Positions 34,603-48,170 of a stretch of DNA of 64,000 nucleotides are shown piece after piece (positions within the stretch are counted from its first letter, which is position 1; each line of letters begins with the position of its first letter). The position numbers were made by a program, and so were the translations under genes. The DNA is taken from positions 2,072,663 to 2,136,662 of the forward strand of contig CM040442.1 in assembly GCA_022749755.1 (NCBI GenBank), in the 5' to 3' direction. Origin of the DNA: Azadirachta indica (taxonomy: Eukaryota; Streptophyta; Magnoliopsida; Sapindales; Meliaceae). The notes beneath the pieces were generated by a model. The model was not told the origin of the DNA, searched no databases, and was given only the letters and a program-made list of their open reading frames with translations.

Positions 34603-35514
34603 CTGTAAATTTAAGGCCATAAGTTTGCTAACAGGTATAACTTATCCATTTTCTAGCACGAAGCAGAAAGATTAGTACAGCTGTGATATCTTATCAGTAT
34701 ACGATTTTAAAGACTACTTCATACAATACAGTATGGTATCTCATTTCATAGAGATAAAAGAAGCACCAATCAAATAATCTTATAGTCTCTCGATTACTGT
34801 TCAACCATTAAAATTATGAAAATTTGTATGAATTAATACGTAGCAACTTGAATAACATCCTTTTCAATCACAACACTTGCATTGACCCTTGTAATCTATT
34901 AAACAGTATTCAAGAAAAATCTATGAAAGAAAATATGTGTAGAATATTACAGAATGCAAATACGTGGGTTATGGATTTTCTAAGTTGAGTAAAGTCTTTG
35001 GTCAAAAATGTCATGCAAATTTTATAATAAAATATATGTAATTTGTAAGAAAGTTAAAAAAGAAAATATCTAGACAATTAATGTCGGGGGTTGAGGAAAC
35101 AAAAAAGCTATAAGTAGCGATGTTTTTAAAAAGTGTGTAAGAAAATAATAATATAATAAAACCAATGTCTAAAATCTTCAACGAAGCTTTCATTTCTCTC
35201 TCCAATTCACGTCGCATCTTTCTTTTTTCTTCCGTGAATCCCCAATTCTCAACAGTGGGATGAGAGCATCAAAACCCAACAGTGATATCTTAGCACATTT
35301 GATCCACGCACCACACTTTCAATCCAAAATCATCACCATGGCCTTCACTTATGCTATTCTAGTAATTCATTATACCCAAACTTCTATTCTAATATTTAAA
35401 AAAGAAGCTTACGATTTTTTAACCATTCAAACAAGAACACTACTAATTTCATAAACTTGTAAGAATTAGTAAAAAAAGATATCAAATTCTAATAGATCAA
35501 GAGGAGTTAGGACA

Positions 35515-36060
35515 ATGGTTGACTACAAAATAAAAAGAGTATAAGCAAAACAAGCAAAAGGATGTGAAGGCTTTATAGTTTCTACATCAAGAAGGCGACT
35601 TAGCAATTTTTCAAAACATCATGTTAGCGAAAACATCAAATGAGATGTGAAATATCTTAATGAGTAAATTCAAGGGCTCGGACAAGATAATTTCTATTAA
35701 ACTTCAATTTTTATAGAAAAATTTTGATACTTTAATAATGACAGAAGAAGAATCAATTTAAGCGTTCTTTTCTCATATGTTTATTATCACAAATCAAATT
35801 AAAAGATATGGAGATATGATAGAAGATGAGAAAATTATACAAAAAATCTTAAATTGATATAATGTAAAAAAATTTTCAATTCTCAATTTTGCTCATGATA
35901 TTTTGTATGGCCTCGAAAATTTTTATGAAAGTGACAAAACTAAAGAAACTGACTCGCATGTTAAGCAAGATTGTCTTGGAACTCTTATGCAATGCAAGGA
36001 TGAATATGAAGAGGACAAGAACAACAATGACCTAAGGTTGAACAAAAGTAGGCATTCTTA
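35515..36060 (+). pseudogene. Degenerate Copia gag (UBN2-like) relic, copy B
   Basis: Counterpart of 2880-3420, with the same NQIKRYGD and DEKI pieces broken by stops. Confidence 0.4.
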
Positions 36061-36977
36061 ATTTCATCAGTAGCACATTATTAACTACATCCCGTGTAGT
36101 TCCATCATGGATAATTAGAAGAGAACTAACTTTTCAAAATTGGTTTCAGTGTCTTTCTGTGATCATCAAGATTCCATGATTGATTTGAGCAAGTTTCATT
36201 AGTTACTTCTCTTATAAGAGCGAATCCAACTGATGCAAATTAATAATGCTTAACATACATGGCTGGATTATTTTTTAAAGTAGGATCAATTATTAAGCAT
36301 AGACTTTGTTGAGCTATGATACCACTTGTTGTATTCTCTATACAACTCGATAGTAGTGAAAGCTATTCGTAGAATTCACGTCAACACGTCGGATGAATAG
36401 TAATGTATATAAGAATAGTATATATATAAGTATAAAATAATATAAAATACCAATATTTTATATGAAAAATCTTTTTATATAAAAGAAAACTATAAAATAA
36501 CTTTAACAATATTTCTTCACTGTTTACGTAAATAGTAATACAATACTGTTTCTCAAGTTTTACACAAACCTAAGATATATACTCAAGACAATAGAAGAAA
36601 TACAATAATAGATCGACCAATCACTAAATACTTTTTCCAGTGAAATGGTGAAACCACAATTTTCTATTTTGCATTGGCAGATCTAAGATTTTGGAATTTT
36701 TGAGAGAGATACTGAAATGATAGGGGAGCTTGCTATTTATAGGCAAGCTCCTTCAAACCGCCAAAGGAAGACAACACACAGAAGAAATTTGCTTTGCCGC
36801 ATTATAACCGTGTAACCACATTCATAAAACATTTTTCTTCTCTTTTTCTTTCTTCCTTCAACGTTTGTCTTCAAAATTGACTGTGCAGTATTTTTCACAT
36901 TAAGACAATGGAGTCAGATTTTCTTTGTTTATTTTATGGGCAGGTCCCACCACACCACTGCAGACTTGAGTCAATCC

Positions 36978-36980
<3 letters not shown>

Positions 36981-37011
<31 letters not shown>
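36981..37011. repeat. (AT)n microsatellite, copy B
   Basis: Longer AT run than at 4351-4373, in the same position of the duplicated block. Confidence 0.9.
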
Positions 37012-37014
<3 letters not shown>

Positions 37015-38081
37015 TACTAATAATAATAATCTTTCAAAATGATGGAAAAAGATTTCCTTGGAAATTTAATTTACTCTTTTCTATCCCCACCTACCCTTTA
37101 CCTTTTCTTTTATAATTTTTTCTTTACTTCCTTTCATGATTAATTTATATATTTTTACAGAAATGGGTTTCTCTCACAAGTTTACTTCTGTTTGAACTTT
37201 TTAATGACTGTTCTATACTTTCACGACCAAATGGATTTTTTTTAAATATTAAATAACTTTAATTCTCTATACTCATATGCCCCAATCAGAAACCCTTGAA
37301 TATATTAATTTTCCAAATTAAATCATACTCTAAATAAAAAGTAGATAAAATTATATCCACATATTTTTGAATAATTGAAAATTGTGGATATTTAACTTTA
37401 TTTATGAAAAATATTGTATTTTTTTATAAAAATATTATATAAAAGAGATTTTACTATGTGAAGAGAAAAGAAAAGAAAATATACATAAAAAATGTAAAAT
37501 ATGTACAAGAAAACTATAGTAAGAAGCCTAAAAACATTAGGGTTTTATTGATTTTATGTACATAATCAAGCAAACCTTGGTTGCGTGATCAAGTCATTAA
37601 CATCACATATTTTATGATGTATATACTTTCTAAAATTAATTCTTAGGAATAATTTTTATACAAGATACTATATACAAACTAAGGCAATATCGTAACATTA
37701 TCTGTCTCATCAAGCTTACACTATTTATTTTTATTAAATTTTATTAAGTATAAAAACTATTGTGTCATCTCAATTTTTATATATCACATTTTACATCAAG
37801 AGTTTCTATTTTAGAATGAATTTTACATATATTAATGCTATTACCATGCGAAAGATGAGGATATATAAATAAATTGAAGTGAGTTAGATGAAAACACTTA
37901 TAACTATCGAGAACTGACATAATGCTCTCTGATATCAAAACAAAAACCAACAATATCTTTAGTTCATATCCAATTAAACCATGTATGTTTGAATATCAGT
38001 TGCGTTAAAACCAATATAATTTGATCACAAGTAGCAGTATAAGCACCAATGTCTGAAAACAATAGCCAATAGCCGGTCTTG

Positions 38082-38246
38082 AAGTTCTGATAAATGGTGA
38101 TTAGTAGGTATCTTATCATCTGCATCATAAGTTGGTCTAAAGTTTTGGTAAATGGTGATCAGTAGATTTTGTGATCAGTAGGTATCTTATCGTCTGCATC
38201 ACAAGTTGGTCTGAAGTTCTGGTAAATGGTGATCAGTAGATTTTCT
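38082..38246. repeat. Short tandem repeat, 58-74 bp units, copy B
   Basis: Same units as 5937-6100 (AAGTTNTGGTAAATGGTGATCAG...), with point differences. Confidence 0.7.
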
Positions 38247-38269
38247 TTCATGTCATCAGCTTTTTACTT

Positions 38270-39740
38270 GAGTTTTTTATTTTCATCCTTGAGCTAAGAG
38301 ATGGCCTTTTATGTCAGGGCAACAACAGAGGAGTTTCCCTTAGGCAGTTCCTTATGAAAGGAAAGACCATGAGCGATCTAAAAAAAAAAAAGATTATATC
38401 AGGAAAAGAAGGTAGAATTTGTAAACTAAACAAGAAACCATGATTAAGTCAAAATTGTACTTGACAAGCTCACTTATGGAAGAGATTAAATGCCTCCTCA
38501 ATGGACTTCTTTTTGATGGTAGTAGAAATGGCCGCAGAAATTATTGCTCCCAAATCGTTTATAGTCAAGATTCGGTGCTTAAGATCCTCCCTCTTATCGA
38601 CGGGTAAGTCCTTAGAAAATAGCTCACAATACCCTTTTTCGGAGCTAGAGGTCACGGTCTTCATTTTTTTTAATGAGATGTAGTCAGCCAAATCTCCTTC
38701 CATTTTGATCATATGAAAGGGCCTTTTAAGGGTCGAGGGATTCTTGTTCTTACTCGTACCATCCCTAGAGCCTTTCCCTTTGTCCTTTGAAGTTAGCAAA
38801 GTTTTGCAGCCAATCGACTTTAGAGGAATCTTCTTGGTTTGGTAAGATAGAGGATGCTTTCAAGATTGACCCAACACCGATTTCCCCTTCAGCATTTTGG
38901 AGGAGTCTAACAAGGATTGTAAATTCACGAATGAGCACTTGCTAGTATGCTTTAACGGCATTCTTTCTACAAGGAAAAGTGTAAAATGTTAGAATTTCAA
39001 AAATCCTAAACTTTATAGAAGCTCAGGAAATACTTACTTTTTCTTGTCTTGGCTTCCTATTAGGCATTAAAGAGCTCATCGAGTGTCATGGCAAAAGCAA
39101 CTATCCTGAGCCAACCAATGCATCAAGAGAAAGCAATTCATTTTGGTTTATGGCAGTAGCTCTCTCCGCAACAATCTTCCTTAGTGATGGGTTAGCAAGA
39201 GTAGGAGATTCTTTCCTCAGAGCTCAATTGAAAAGGCACATAGGAAGTTAGATTAAAAGCTTCAAGACGGATGTGAAGCTAAATTTGGAAATAATACCTA
39301 CAATCATCGTTAAAGACAGTAAGCACACAACTACTAGTGCCCAGACGATCAAGTGATTGACCCAATTGCCTTTTGAAAAAAACCACTTATGTCTTTGGCC
39401 AGTGGAGAAGCCAGTCACTACCTTCTTAGTTTTGGGTTAAGTTTGGAGATAGTAGAATCCAGGGTTACTCTCAGATTTTTCTTTAATAAGTACAAATATT
39501 TAATCTCTTGGCTACTTGGGGAAGGGATTGTCGCAATAGCACAGATCACAAAGAGACCAGAGATGTCTCACTACCCATTCACATTCAATTGATATGGGGG
39601 AATATCGAAAAAGTAAAAAAGGTGGGCGAAGTATTCTTAGAAGCACAATCTAAGCCTGAAGGTAAATAGCTCCTTATAAAGGGAGATCTCACTTTTTCTT
39701 GACTCATTTGAGAATTCATCAATCTCAAAGAGCCTAAGTA
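38270..39740 (-). pseudogene. PF04195-like gypsy-type transposon protein relic, copy B
   Basis: Counterpart of 6130-7600. The lysine-rich linker segment (38470-38799) is still open for 109 codons (KDKGKGSRDG, LKRPFHMIKMEG, DKREDLKHRILT). The N-terminal domain upstream (about 39590-39350, minus) retains ISIECEW-, RHLWSL- and VVTGF-like pieces with stops. Both copies keep this linker open but differ by amino-acid changes, so no constraint is evident. Confidence 0.5.
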
Positions 39741-40437
39741 TAATGTCTTGAGGGATTTGGTATATCTTGCATAGCTTTGAGATCATAAATAGTTATAGAA
39801 GAGGCAAATTAATCTGCCTTATATGGTCTAGTCCTCTTGCATGAATCAAGAATCCTTTCACCATCGTCATTAATGTCATAATTCTTGTCATCCTCATCTT
39901 TAATATCTTCGTTATCATCTCCTATTCTAGAGGAAGACAACCTTAGGTACCTCATTAGTTTGTTCTACACTTTGAGGAACTCCTACGTAACTAGAAGCAG
40001 CCTCATCTTTAGGGTAAGTAATAAGCTTGTCTATTAGGCTATCTAGACCTTGGAGAACATCCCAATCCCAGCCTCAGTTCTTTAAGGTTTCATGTTATCC
40101 TATATGTCATTACAAGAACTATCATAAATAAATATGGTCTCGGGTGGTCTAGTATTAGTGTTTTTAGTTTTGAAGGTATTGTACTTGAGAAGTTTAATGT
40201 TGGATGTTCTATCTTTAGTATATAGGTAATATACTTCTAAAGTTGTGGCAATCTTAAACGAAATTTCTCCGTAATAGAGGGTGGTAACCTATTCCATGCC
40301 TTGTAATTTGTATTGGATGTTTCAGATGAAAATGTTGATGAAGTTTTGTGAGATGCTTTGCATCCTAGTTCATGCAAGCAATCCAATTAGTAAAAGGCAA
40401 AATGGTCATGCAAGCTGACCTGAAAACCTTGAAGGTC

Positions 40438-40442
40438 GGGGT

Positions 40443-40474
<32 letters not shown>

Positions 40475-40493
40475 GTGGGGGTTGGGGGGGGGG
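40438..40493 (+). repeat. Poly-G tract
   Basis: About 50 G residues interrupted only by TTGT and TT, at a site where copy A (8229-8240) has a short GGTCAGGGAGG. It could be an assembly or sequencing artefact or a true G-run expansion. Confidence 0.85.
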
Positions 40494-41849
40494 CAATGAT
40501 TTTAGGTCAATATTTTCTACATAGCTATAGTCTACAGAGATAATTTCTCAAACACTTTCTATGCCGTAAGAGATAGTCCGAAATAAGTTATATCTTTATT
40601 CTGCTATTTCTTTTAGGTATTTGATTTAATTTTTTTTTAATTTTCTAGATATTTATGATTTTAGTTCTTATCTTTAGTAAGTTTTATAAGGACAAATGAT
40701 ACAAGGACTCATACTAAAAGAAAGCAAAACTTAAGACCTTCCATGAAATTCTACTCACTAGGAAAAAGCAAATTTATGTATAAAAGTTAAGAAATAGAGA
40801 TGATAAATCATTAAGTTCTAATTGAATTCAAAAGATAACTAACCCTGTTGTTTATCAATTAATTTGCTGGCGATACCTTTAATAAAGGTCTTGTCTTCTA
40901 ATTTCTCCCAAACTACCCCGAAATTTCTTGCATTGCAAATTAATTAAATTCATGGGGCAAGTGTTAAATTAATTAACTATATTTGGATTATTTTTTAAAG
41001 TGGAATCTATTTTTCAAAGAGTAAGCATTGACACTTGAAATCAGCTGCTCGAGAGAGGCGAAATTAAGAGCAGAAATTCAAAGAGTTATTGAGTTTGCTT
41101 TACATTTGTAAAAAAGCTGAAAGAAGCATAATTCTGTGTTGTGAAAAATGTTCCCATCCTTTCGATTCTTTATACTGCAAGGAGAAGAAAGCAATTGAAG
41201 AATATGTTAATGTTTCAGCTAATTTGTTTTCTTAAAAGAAATAATAATAATAAGTCGATGAAGTTATCTTTTCACCGACAAAAACAGAGATGATCATCCT
41301 TGATAATTTAATTTATCTTTTTTTTTAAAATAATAAGAAACATATATTAGGATTATTATGAAAAATGATACACAACATTAACATCATTAATAGTTCTCAA
41401 TTTAACATATTAATTCAAAGATAGATACCAAACGTCAATCATTTATTTGCTAATTGTGATACCTTTAAATTAAGGTTTCGTTTTGTATTGCTCCACAGAT
41501 CAATTAACCAAGAAATTAATTGTCAATTATAAGCATGGACTTGAGCCAATATTGCTACGCCGATAAATTATCCAAGAAATTAATTATCAATTATTAAGGA
41601 TTTACTTGAACCAATCTTGCCTCCATATATAATAACATCCAATAATTTTGAAGTGATTGAAACGATTCCCTTTTGCTTGGAAATTTTTAATCCATTCTAT
41701 TCGCACAAGTCTACTTTAGATAGACGAAATTTAGTATAATAGTTAAGCCCTACAAATATACACCAACATATACCAACAAAATCAAAATACTATAAAATAC
41801 TTTACAAAATAATGCCAAATAATTCATGATTGAAGAAAAATAAAGTTAT

Positions 41850-42148
41850 CTTCAATTGTTGTCGGCTTCTTGGCCATTCGCTTCTCGGCTCGCAGGGCCC
41901 TCTTTGTCTATCCCATTCCTAGTCTATTTGTCAGTGTCATCAGCGGACATTTTTTTGTCTTCATTCCCGTTGCTGATGCCTGATTCTCCATCCTCCACGA
42001 AATCGATCTCCTGGATCTCCTTACTGACATGCAAAGCACTGTTCAGAAAACCCAAATCTTTGCATGGGAATTGTCTATTGAACATGTTAACAATATCCAA
42101 AAACCTTCTCATATAACCTCCACCTTGTGTTCCACTCTTGGCTTGAAT
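41850..42148 (-). pseudogene. C-terminal exon of the TE coiled-coil protein, copy B
   Basis: Counterpart of the end of 9594-10680. It reads TIQAKSGTQGGGYMRRFLDI, CKDLGFLNSALHV, EIQEIDFVEDGES and a C-terminal ADDTDK. It has fewer stops than copy A in this part (CKDLG and EDGES are intact) but is cut off at 42148 by the junction with the tandem repeats. Confidence 0.5.
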
Positions 42149-45100
42149 AGTTACCATTAGGTGTGATAATTTAAAATATGACACAATTATTCGACAAGAA
42201 TTTGATTACATGGAATTGGATTTGAAAAATTTGACACGAATAATAATTATGTTATATTCATATCAAATTGTTAATAATCATATTGTAATCGTGTTTGACC
42301 TTCCTAACTAGTTTATTCATTTCAGATAAGATTAATTATATTACGCTTAAATGAATAATCGTATATAAACAAATTGAGTTTTAAATGGAAGATCGTGCCT
42401 AAATGAATCTGAGTATTAAACGAATAATCATGCCAAAATGAATCAAATTTTAAATGAATAATTGTGTCTATATAAACGGGTTGTATTTAGATTTAAAAAG
42501 ACATGAATAATAAATAAAGTGTATTCATGTCACATGAATAATAAACGAATTGTATTCGTGTGAAGCAAAATACGATTTGTTTTTCCAAATTGCCGCCACT
42601 GCTAGTTATCATATTTTGGAACCAAATTTTTCTGCAAAATAATCGTATGCATGTAGAAGTAATTATTTAAAGTTAACTTGTAACATCCCGATTTTTAATT
42701 CTACATATATAGTTTAAAATATATTCATACTAAATTATAAGATCATCAATGTAACCATCTCTAGTTCTTACTAAATATTTAACAGTTATCTAAAACTAAT
42801 TTAAGTATTATGTTTAGTCAAATATCATGTGTAATTCTGTATTACTCATTAGGAAAATGAAACTATCAAAAATAGTTATATTAGGTGTGATAATTTAAAA
42901 CAAGACACTATTATTTAACAGGAATTCGATACCACGAAACAGATTTGAAATTTAAAAATTGTACATTAATAATAATTACGTCAAATTCATATTGAGTTGT
43001 TAATAATCGGGTCGTATTTGTGTTTGATTTTTCTAACTTATTTATTCATTTAAGACACGATTAATTATATTATGTCTAAATAAATAATCGTATATAAACA
43101 AATTGAGTCTTAAATAAATGGTCGTGCCTAAATGAATTTAGTATTAAACGAATAATCGTGGCCAAATAAATCATGTTTTAAATGAATAATGGTGTTTAGA
43201 TAAACGAGTTGTATTTAGATTTTAAAAAATCAACAAGAGTAGTAAATGAATCATATTCATGTCATATGAATAATAAATCAATTGTGTTTGTGTTAACCAA
43301 AATATGATTTGTTTATCCAAATTGCCATCACTGCCAGTTCCATATTTTGGGACTAAGTTTTTTTTGTAAAATAATTGCATTCATATAGGAGCGATTATGT
43401 AAAGTTAACTTGTAATATCTCGATTTTTAATTCTCCATATATAGTCTAAAATATATTTATGCTAAATTATAGAATTATGAATGTATCTATCTTCTCTATT
43501 TCTTCCTTACTATTTAACAGTTATCTAAAACTAATTTAAGTATCATCTTTAGTCAAATATCATATGTAATTCTGTATTACTCAGTAGGAAAATGAAATTA
43601 TCAAAAATAGTTATAATTAGGTGTAATAATTTGCAACACAACATAATTATTCAACATGAATTCGATACTATTATACGGAATTGGATTTGAAAATTTTGAC
43701 ACAAATAACAATTGCGTACTGTTCACATCAAATTATTAATAATTATGTCATATTCGTGTTTGATCTTCCTAACTTGTTTGTTCATTTAAAACACAATTAA
43801 TATATTATGCATAAATGAATAGTCGCATATAAACAAATTGAGTCTTAAATGAATGATCGCGCGTCAATAATCGTGCCTAAATGAGTCAAGTTTTAAATGA
43901 AAAATCACATCTATATGAACGGGTTGTATTTAGATTTAAAAAAATTGACACAAGTCTTAAACGAATCGTATTCATGTCACTGGAACAATAAATAAATTGT
44001 ATTCGTGTTGATCAAAATATGATTTGTTCATGCAAATTACCGCCACTACTAGTTATCATATTTTGGGGCCAAATTTTTCTGTAAAATAATTGCATTCATA
44101 TAGAAGTAATTATGTAAAGTTAACTTGTAACATCGCGATTTTTAGTTCTCCATATATCTTCTAAAATATATTTATGCTAAATTATAGGACCATCAATTAT
44201 CTATCTCTAGTTCTTACTAACTATTTAACTGTTATTTAATATTGATTTAAGTATCATATTTAGTTAAATCTCATCTATAATTTTTTATTACTCATTAAGA
44301 AAATGAAATTATCAAAAATAGGTATCACTAGGTGTGATAATTTGGAACACGGCACAATTATTCGACACACACATTTGATATTGTTAAACAAATTTGGATT
44401 TGAAAATTTTGACACAAATAATAATTATGTCATATTCATATAATAATTGTTAATAATCATGTTGTATTCTCGATTGATCTTCCTAACTAGTTTATTCATT
44501 TACGACACGATTAATTATATTATGTCTAAATAAATAATTGTATACAAATGAGTCCTAAATGAATGATCGTGCCTAAATTAATCGAGTATTAAATGAATAA
44601 TCGAGTTTAAATAAATCATATTTTAAATAAATAATCATATTTATATAAATGGGTTGTACTTAGATTTAAAAAAATCGACATGAACAAGAAACGAATTACA
44701 TTCATGTCACATGGACAATAGCTGAATTGTATTCGTGTTGATCAAAATATAATTTGTTGATCCAAATTGCCACCACCACTAGTTATCTTATTTTGGGGAC
44801 AAAATTTTTCTATAAAATAATTGCATTCATATAGCAGTAATTATATAAAGTTAACTTATAATATTGTGACTTTTAATTCTCCATATATAGTCTAAAATAT
44901 ATTTATGTTAAATTTTAAGACCGTTAATGTATCTATCTCTAGTTTTTACTAACTAATTAACTGCTATCTAATATTGATTTAAGCATCATATTTAGTCAAA
45001 TATTATCTGTAATTCTTTATTACTCATTAGGAAAATGAAATTATCAAAAATAGTTATCACTAGGCGTGATAATTTAGAACACGATACAATTATTCGACAC

Positions 45101-47793
45101 AAAATCTATACTAATGAATGGATTTGGATTTGAAAATTTTGACACGAGTAACAATTGTGTCATATTCACATCAAATTGTTATTAATCATGTTGTGTTCGT
45201 CCTTAATCTTCCTAACTAGTTTATTTATTTAAGACACGATTAACTATATTATGCCTAAATGAACAATCGTATATAAACAAGTTAAGTCTTAAATGAATTT
45301 GCCTAAATGAATCGAGTATTAAATAAATAATCGTGCCCAAATGAATCAAGTTTAAAATGAATAATCGTGTCTATATAAATGCATTGTATTAGCTTTAAAA
45401 AAATTGACCTGAATAGTAAACAAATTGTATTCATGTCACATGAACAATAAATGAATTGTATTCGTATTGATCAAAATACAAATTGTTCTTTCAAATTGCC
45501 ATCACCACTAGTTATCACATTTTGGGACCAAATTTTTCTGTAAAATAATTGCATTCATATAGGAGTAATTACGTAAAGTTAACTTGTAAAATTGCGATTT
45601 TTAATTCTCCATATATAGTCTAAAGTATATTTATGTTAAATTCTAGGACCATCAATGGATCTATCTCTAGTTTTTACTAACTATTTAACTACTATCTAAT
45701 ATTGATTTAAGCATTATATTTAGTCAAATATCATCTATAATGCTTTCTTACTCATTAGGAAAATGAAATTATCAAAAATAGTTATCACTAGGTGTGATAA
45801 TTTAGAATACGATACAATTATTCAACACAAATTCGATACTAATGAACGGATTTGGATTTGAAAATTTTGACATAAGTAACAATTGTGTCATATTCACATC
45901 AAATTGTTAATAATCATGTTGTGTTCACGTTTAATCTTCCTAACTAGTTTATTGACCGTAAATGTATCTATCTCTAGTTCTTACTAATTATTTAACTGCT
46001 ATCTAATATTGATTTAAGCATCATATTTAGTCAAATATCATCTGTAATTCGTTATTGTTCATTAGGAAAATGAAATTATCAAAAATAGTTATCACTAAGT
46101 GTGATAATTTGGAGAATGACAAAATTGCTCAACGCAAATTCAATACTATTAAACAAAATTGGATTTAAAAAATTTGATACGGATAATAATTGTGTCATCT
46201 TCACATCAAATTATTAATAATTGTATCGTATTCGCGTTTGATCTTTCAAACTAGTTTATTCATTTAAAACATGATTAATTATATTATGCCTAAATGAATA
46301 ATCATATATAGACTTAAGTCTTACTTGAATGATCGTGCCTAAATGAATAAAATATTAAACGAAAACTGGGTTTTAAATGAATCAAGTTTTAAATGAATAA
46401 TTGTGTATATATCAATAGGTTGTATTTATATTTAAAAAAATTGACATGAATAGTAAAAAATCATATTCATGTCATGAACAATAAATGAATTGAATTCATG
46501 TTGCTCAAAATACGATTTGTTTATCCAAATTGCCACCACCACTACTTATCATATTTTGGGACCACATTTTTTTATAAAATAAGTGCATTCATATAGTAGT
46601 AATTATTTAAAGTTAACGTGTAACATCGCAATTTTTAATTCTCCATATATAATCTAAAATATATTTATACTAAATTATAGGACCACCAATATATCTATCT
46701 CTAATTCTTACTAATATTTAACTACTATCTAATATTGTTTTAAGTATTATATTTAGTCAAATATCATCTGTAATTCTTTATTGCTCACTAGGAAAATGAA
46801 ATTATCAAAACCAGTTATCACTATATGTGATAATTTTGAACATGGCACAATTATTCGATAGAAATTCGAATTGCCATTTTTCGAATGATAATTGCGTGAT
46901 CTTCACATCAAATTATTAATAATCGTGTCATATTCGTATTTGATCTTCTTAAATAGTTTATTCATTTAAGACACGATTAATTATATTATGTCTAAACGAA
47001 TTATTGTATGTAAACAAATCGAGTCTTAATGAACAATCATACCTAAATGAATCGAGTATTAAATGAATGATCGAGCCTAAATGATTCAAGTTTTAAATGA
47101 TTTATCTTATCTATATAAATAGATTGTATTTAGATTTAACAAAATCGACATGAATAGTAAACAAATCGTATTCATGTCACATGAACAATAAATGAATTGA
47201 ATTCGTGTTGAACAAAATACGATTTGTTTATCCAAACTGCCACCACCACTAATTATCATATTTTGGGGCCAAGTTTTTTGGTAAAATAAGTGCATTCATA
47301 TAGGAGTAATTATGTAGAGTTAACTTGTAATATTGCAAATTTTAACTCTCTCTATATATTGTCTAAAATATATTGATGCGAAATATAGTACCATCAACGT
47401 ATCTATCTCTAGTTCTTACTGACTATTTAATTGCTATCTAATATTGATTTAAGTATCATATTTACTCAAATATCATCTGTAATTCTTTATTACTCATTAG
47501 AAAAATGAAATTATCAAAAATAGTTATCACTAGATGTGATAATTTGGAACACTATACAATTATTCGACACAAATTCAATGCTATTGAATGGATTTGGATT
47601 TGAAAATTTTGACACGAATAATAATTGTGTCATTTTCAATCAAATTGTTAATAACTGAGTCATATTCGTGTTTGATCTTCCTAACTAATTCATTCATTTA
47701 AGACACGATTAATTATATTATACTTAAATGAATTATTTTATGTAAACAAATCGAATCTTAAATAAACGATTATGCCTAAATGAATTGAGTATT
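42149..47793 (+). repeat. ~710-bp tandem repeat array S2
   Basis: The landmark AAATGAAA(T/C)TATCAAAAATAG is at 42855, 43590, 44301, 45033, 45761, 46068, 46794 and 47503. Spacings are 735, 711, 732, 728, 307, 726 and 709. The ~307-bp deleted unit corresponds to the 304-bp unit of S1, so S1 and S2 are homologous arrays in the same order. The unit that is fused at 18118 in S1 is intact here. No coding sequence. Confidence 0.9.
47158..47230. repeat. Inverted-repeat hairpin within the tandem unit
   Basis: TAAACAAATCGTATT (47158-47172) and AATACGATTTGTTTA (47216-47230) are perfect 15-bp inverted arms around a 43-bp loop that itself contains TCATGTCACATGA. Most units carry diverged versions (for example about 488-547). 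It lies at the right, subterminal part of the hAT-like element. Confidence 0.8.
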
Positions 47794-48170
47794 GACAGAA
47801 TTTGTAATACTGAAAGCCAAAAGTTGAGATGTTGCAAGCGAACTTTATTAGATCGAAAATAAGTCACGAGTGTCAAGGGTCAGGATGCTGCAAGTTAATT
47901 AACTTTACTAGATTATAAATACATCGAGAATAAAAAATTGAGATGTTACAAGTTAACTTTATATAACTACTCTTAAATGAATAGGATTATTTTAAAAAAA
48001 ATTGGTCCCAAAATATGATAACTAGTGGTGGTGACAATTTGTATAAACAAATCGTATTTTGGTCAACACATTATTTCTCATGTGACATGAATACGATTTG
48101 TTTACTATTTCTGCAGATTATTTTAAATCTAAATACAACCATTTATATAGATACGATTATTTATTTAGGC
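47794..48170 (-). repeat. Inverted fragment of repeat and P450-flank sequence
   Basis: This 377-bp stretch is the reverse complement of the sequence at 53310-53690 (also ~420-800). It runs from GACAGAATTTGTAATAC to TTATTTAGGC. To its left the repeats are in direct orientation and stop at GAGTATT, only ~14 bp before the point where the inverted segment would begin in a direct copy. Confidence 0.9.

Larger units (their letters stand above)
34458..42148. repeat. Segmental duplication block X', copy B
   Basis: Collinear with 1804-9893. It lacks the MITE at 5177-5650. It has a ~68-bp extra segment near 40100-40165 (or copy A lost it) and a G-homopolymer insert at 40438-40493. It ends at GGCTTGAATAGT, where it jumps into the tandem repeats; copy A continues there into the coiled-coil TE gene. 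Confidence 0.9.
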
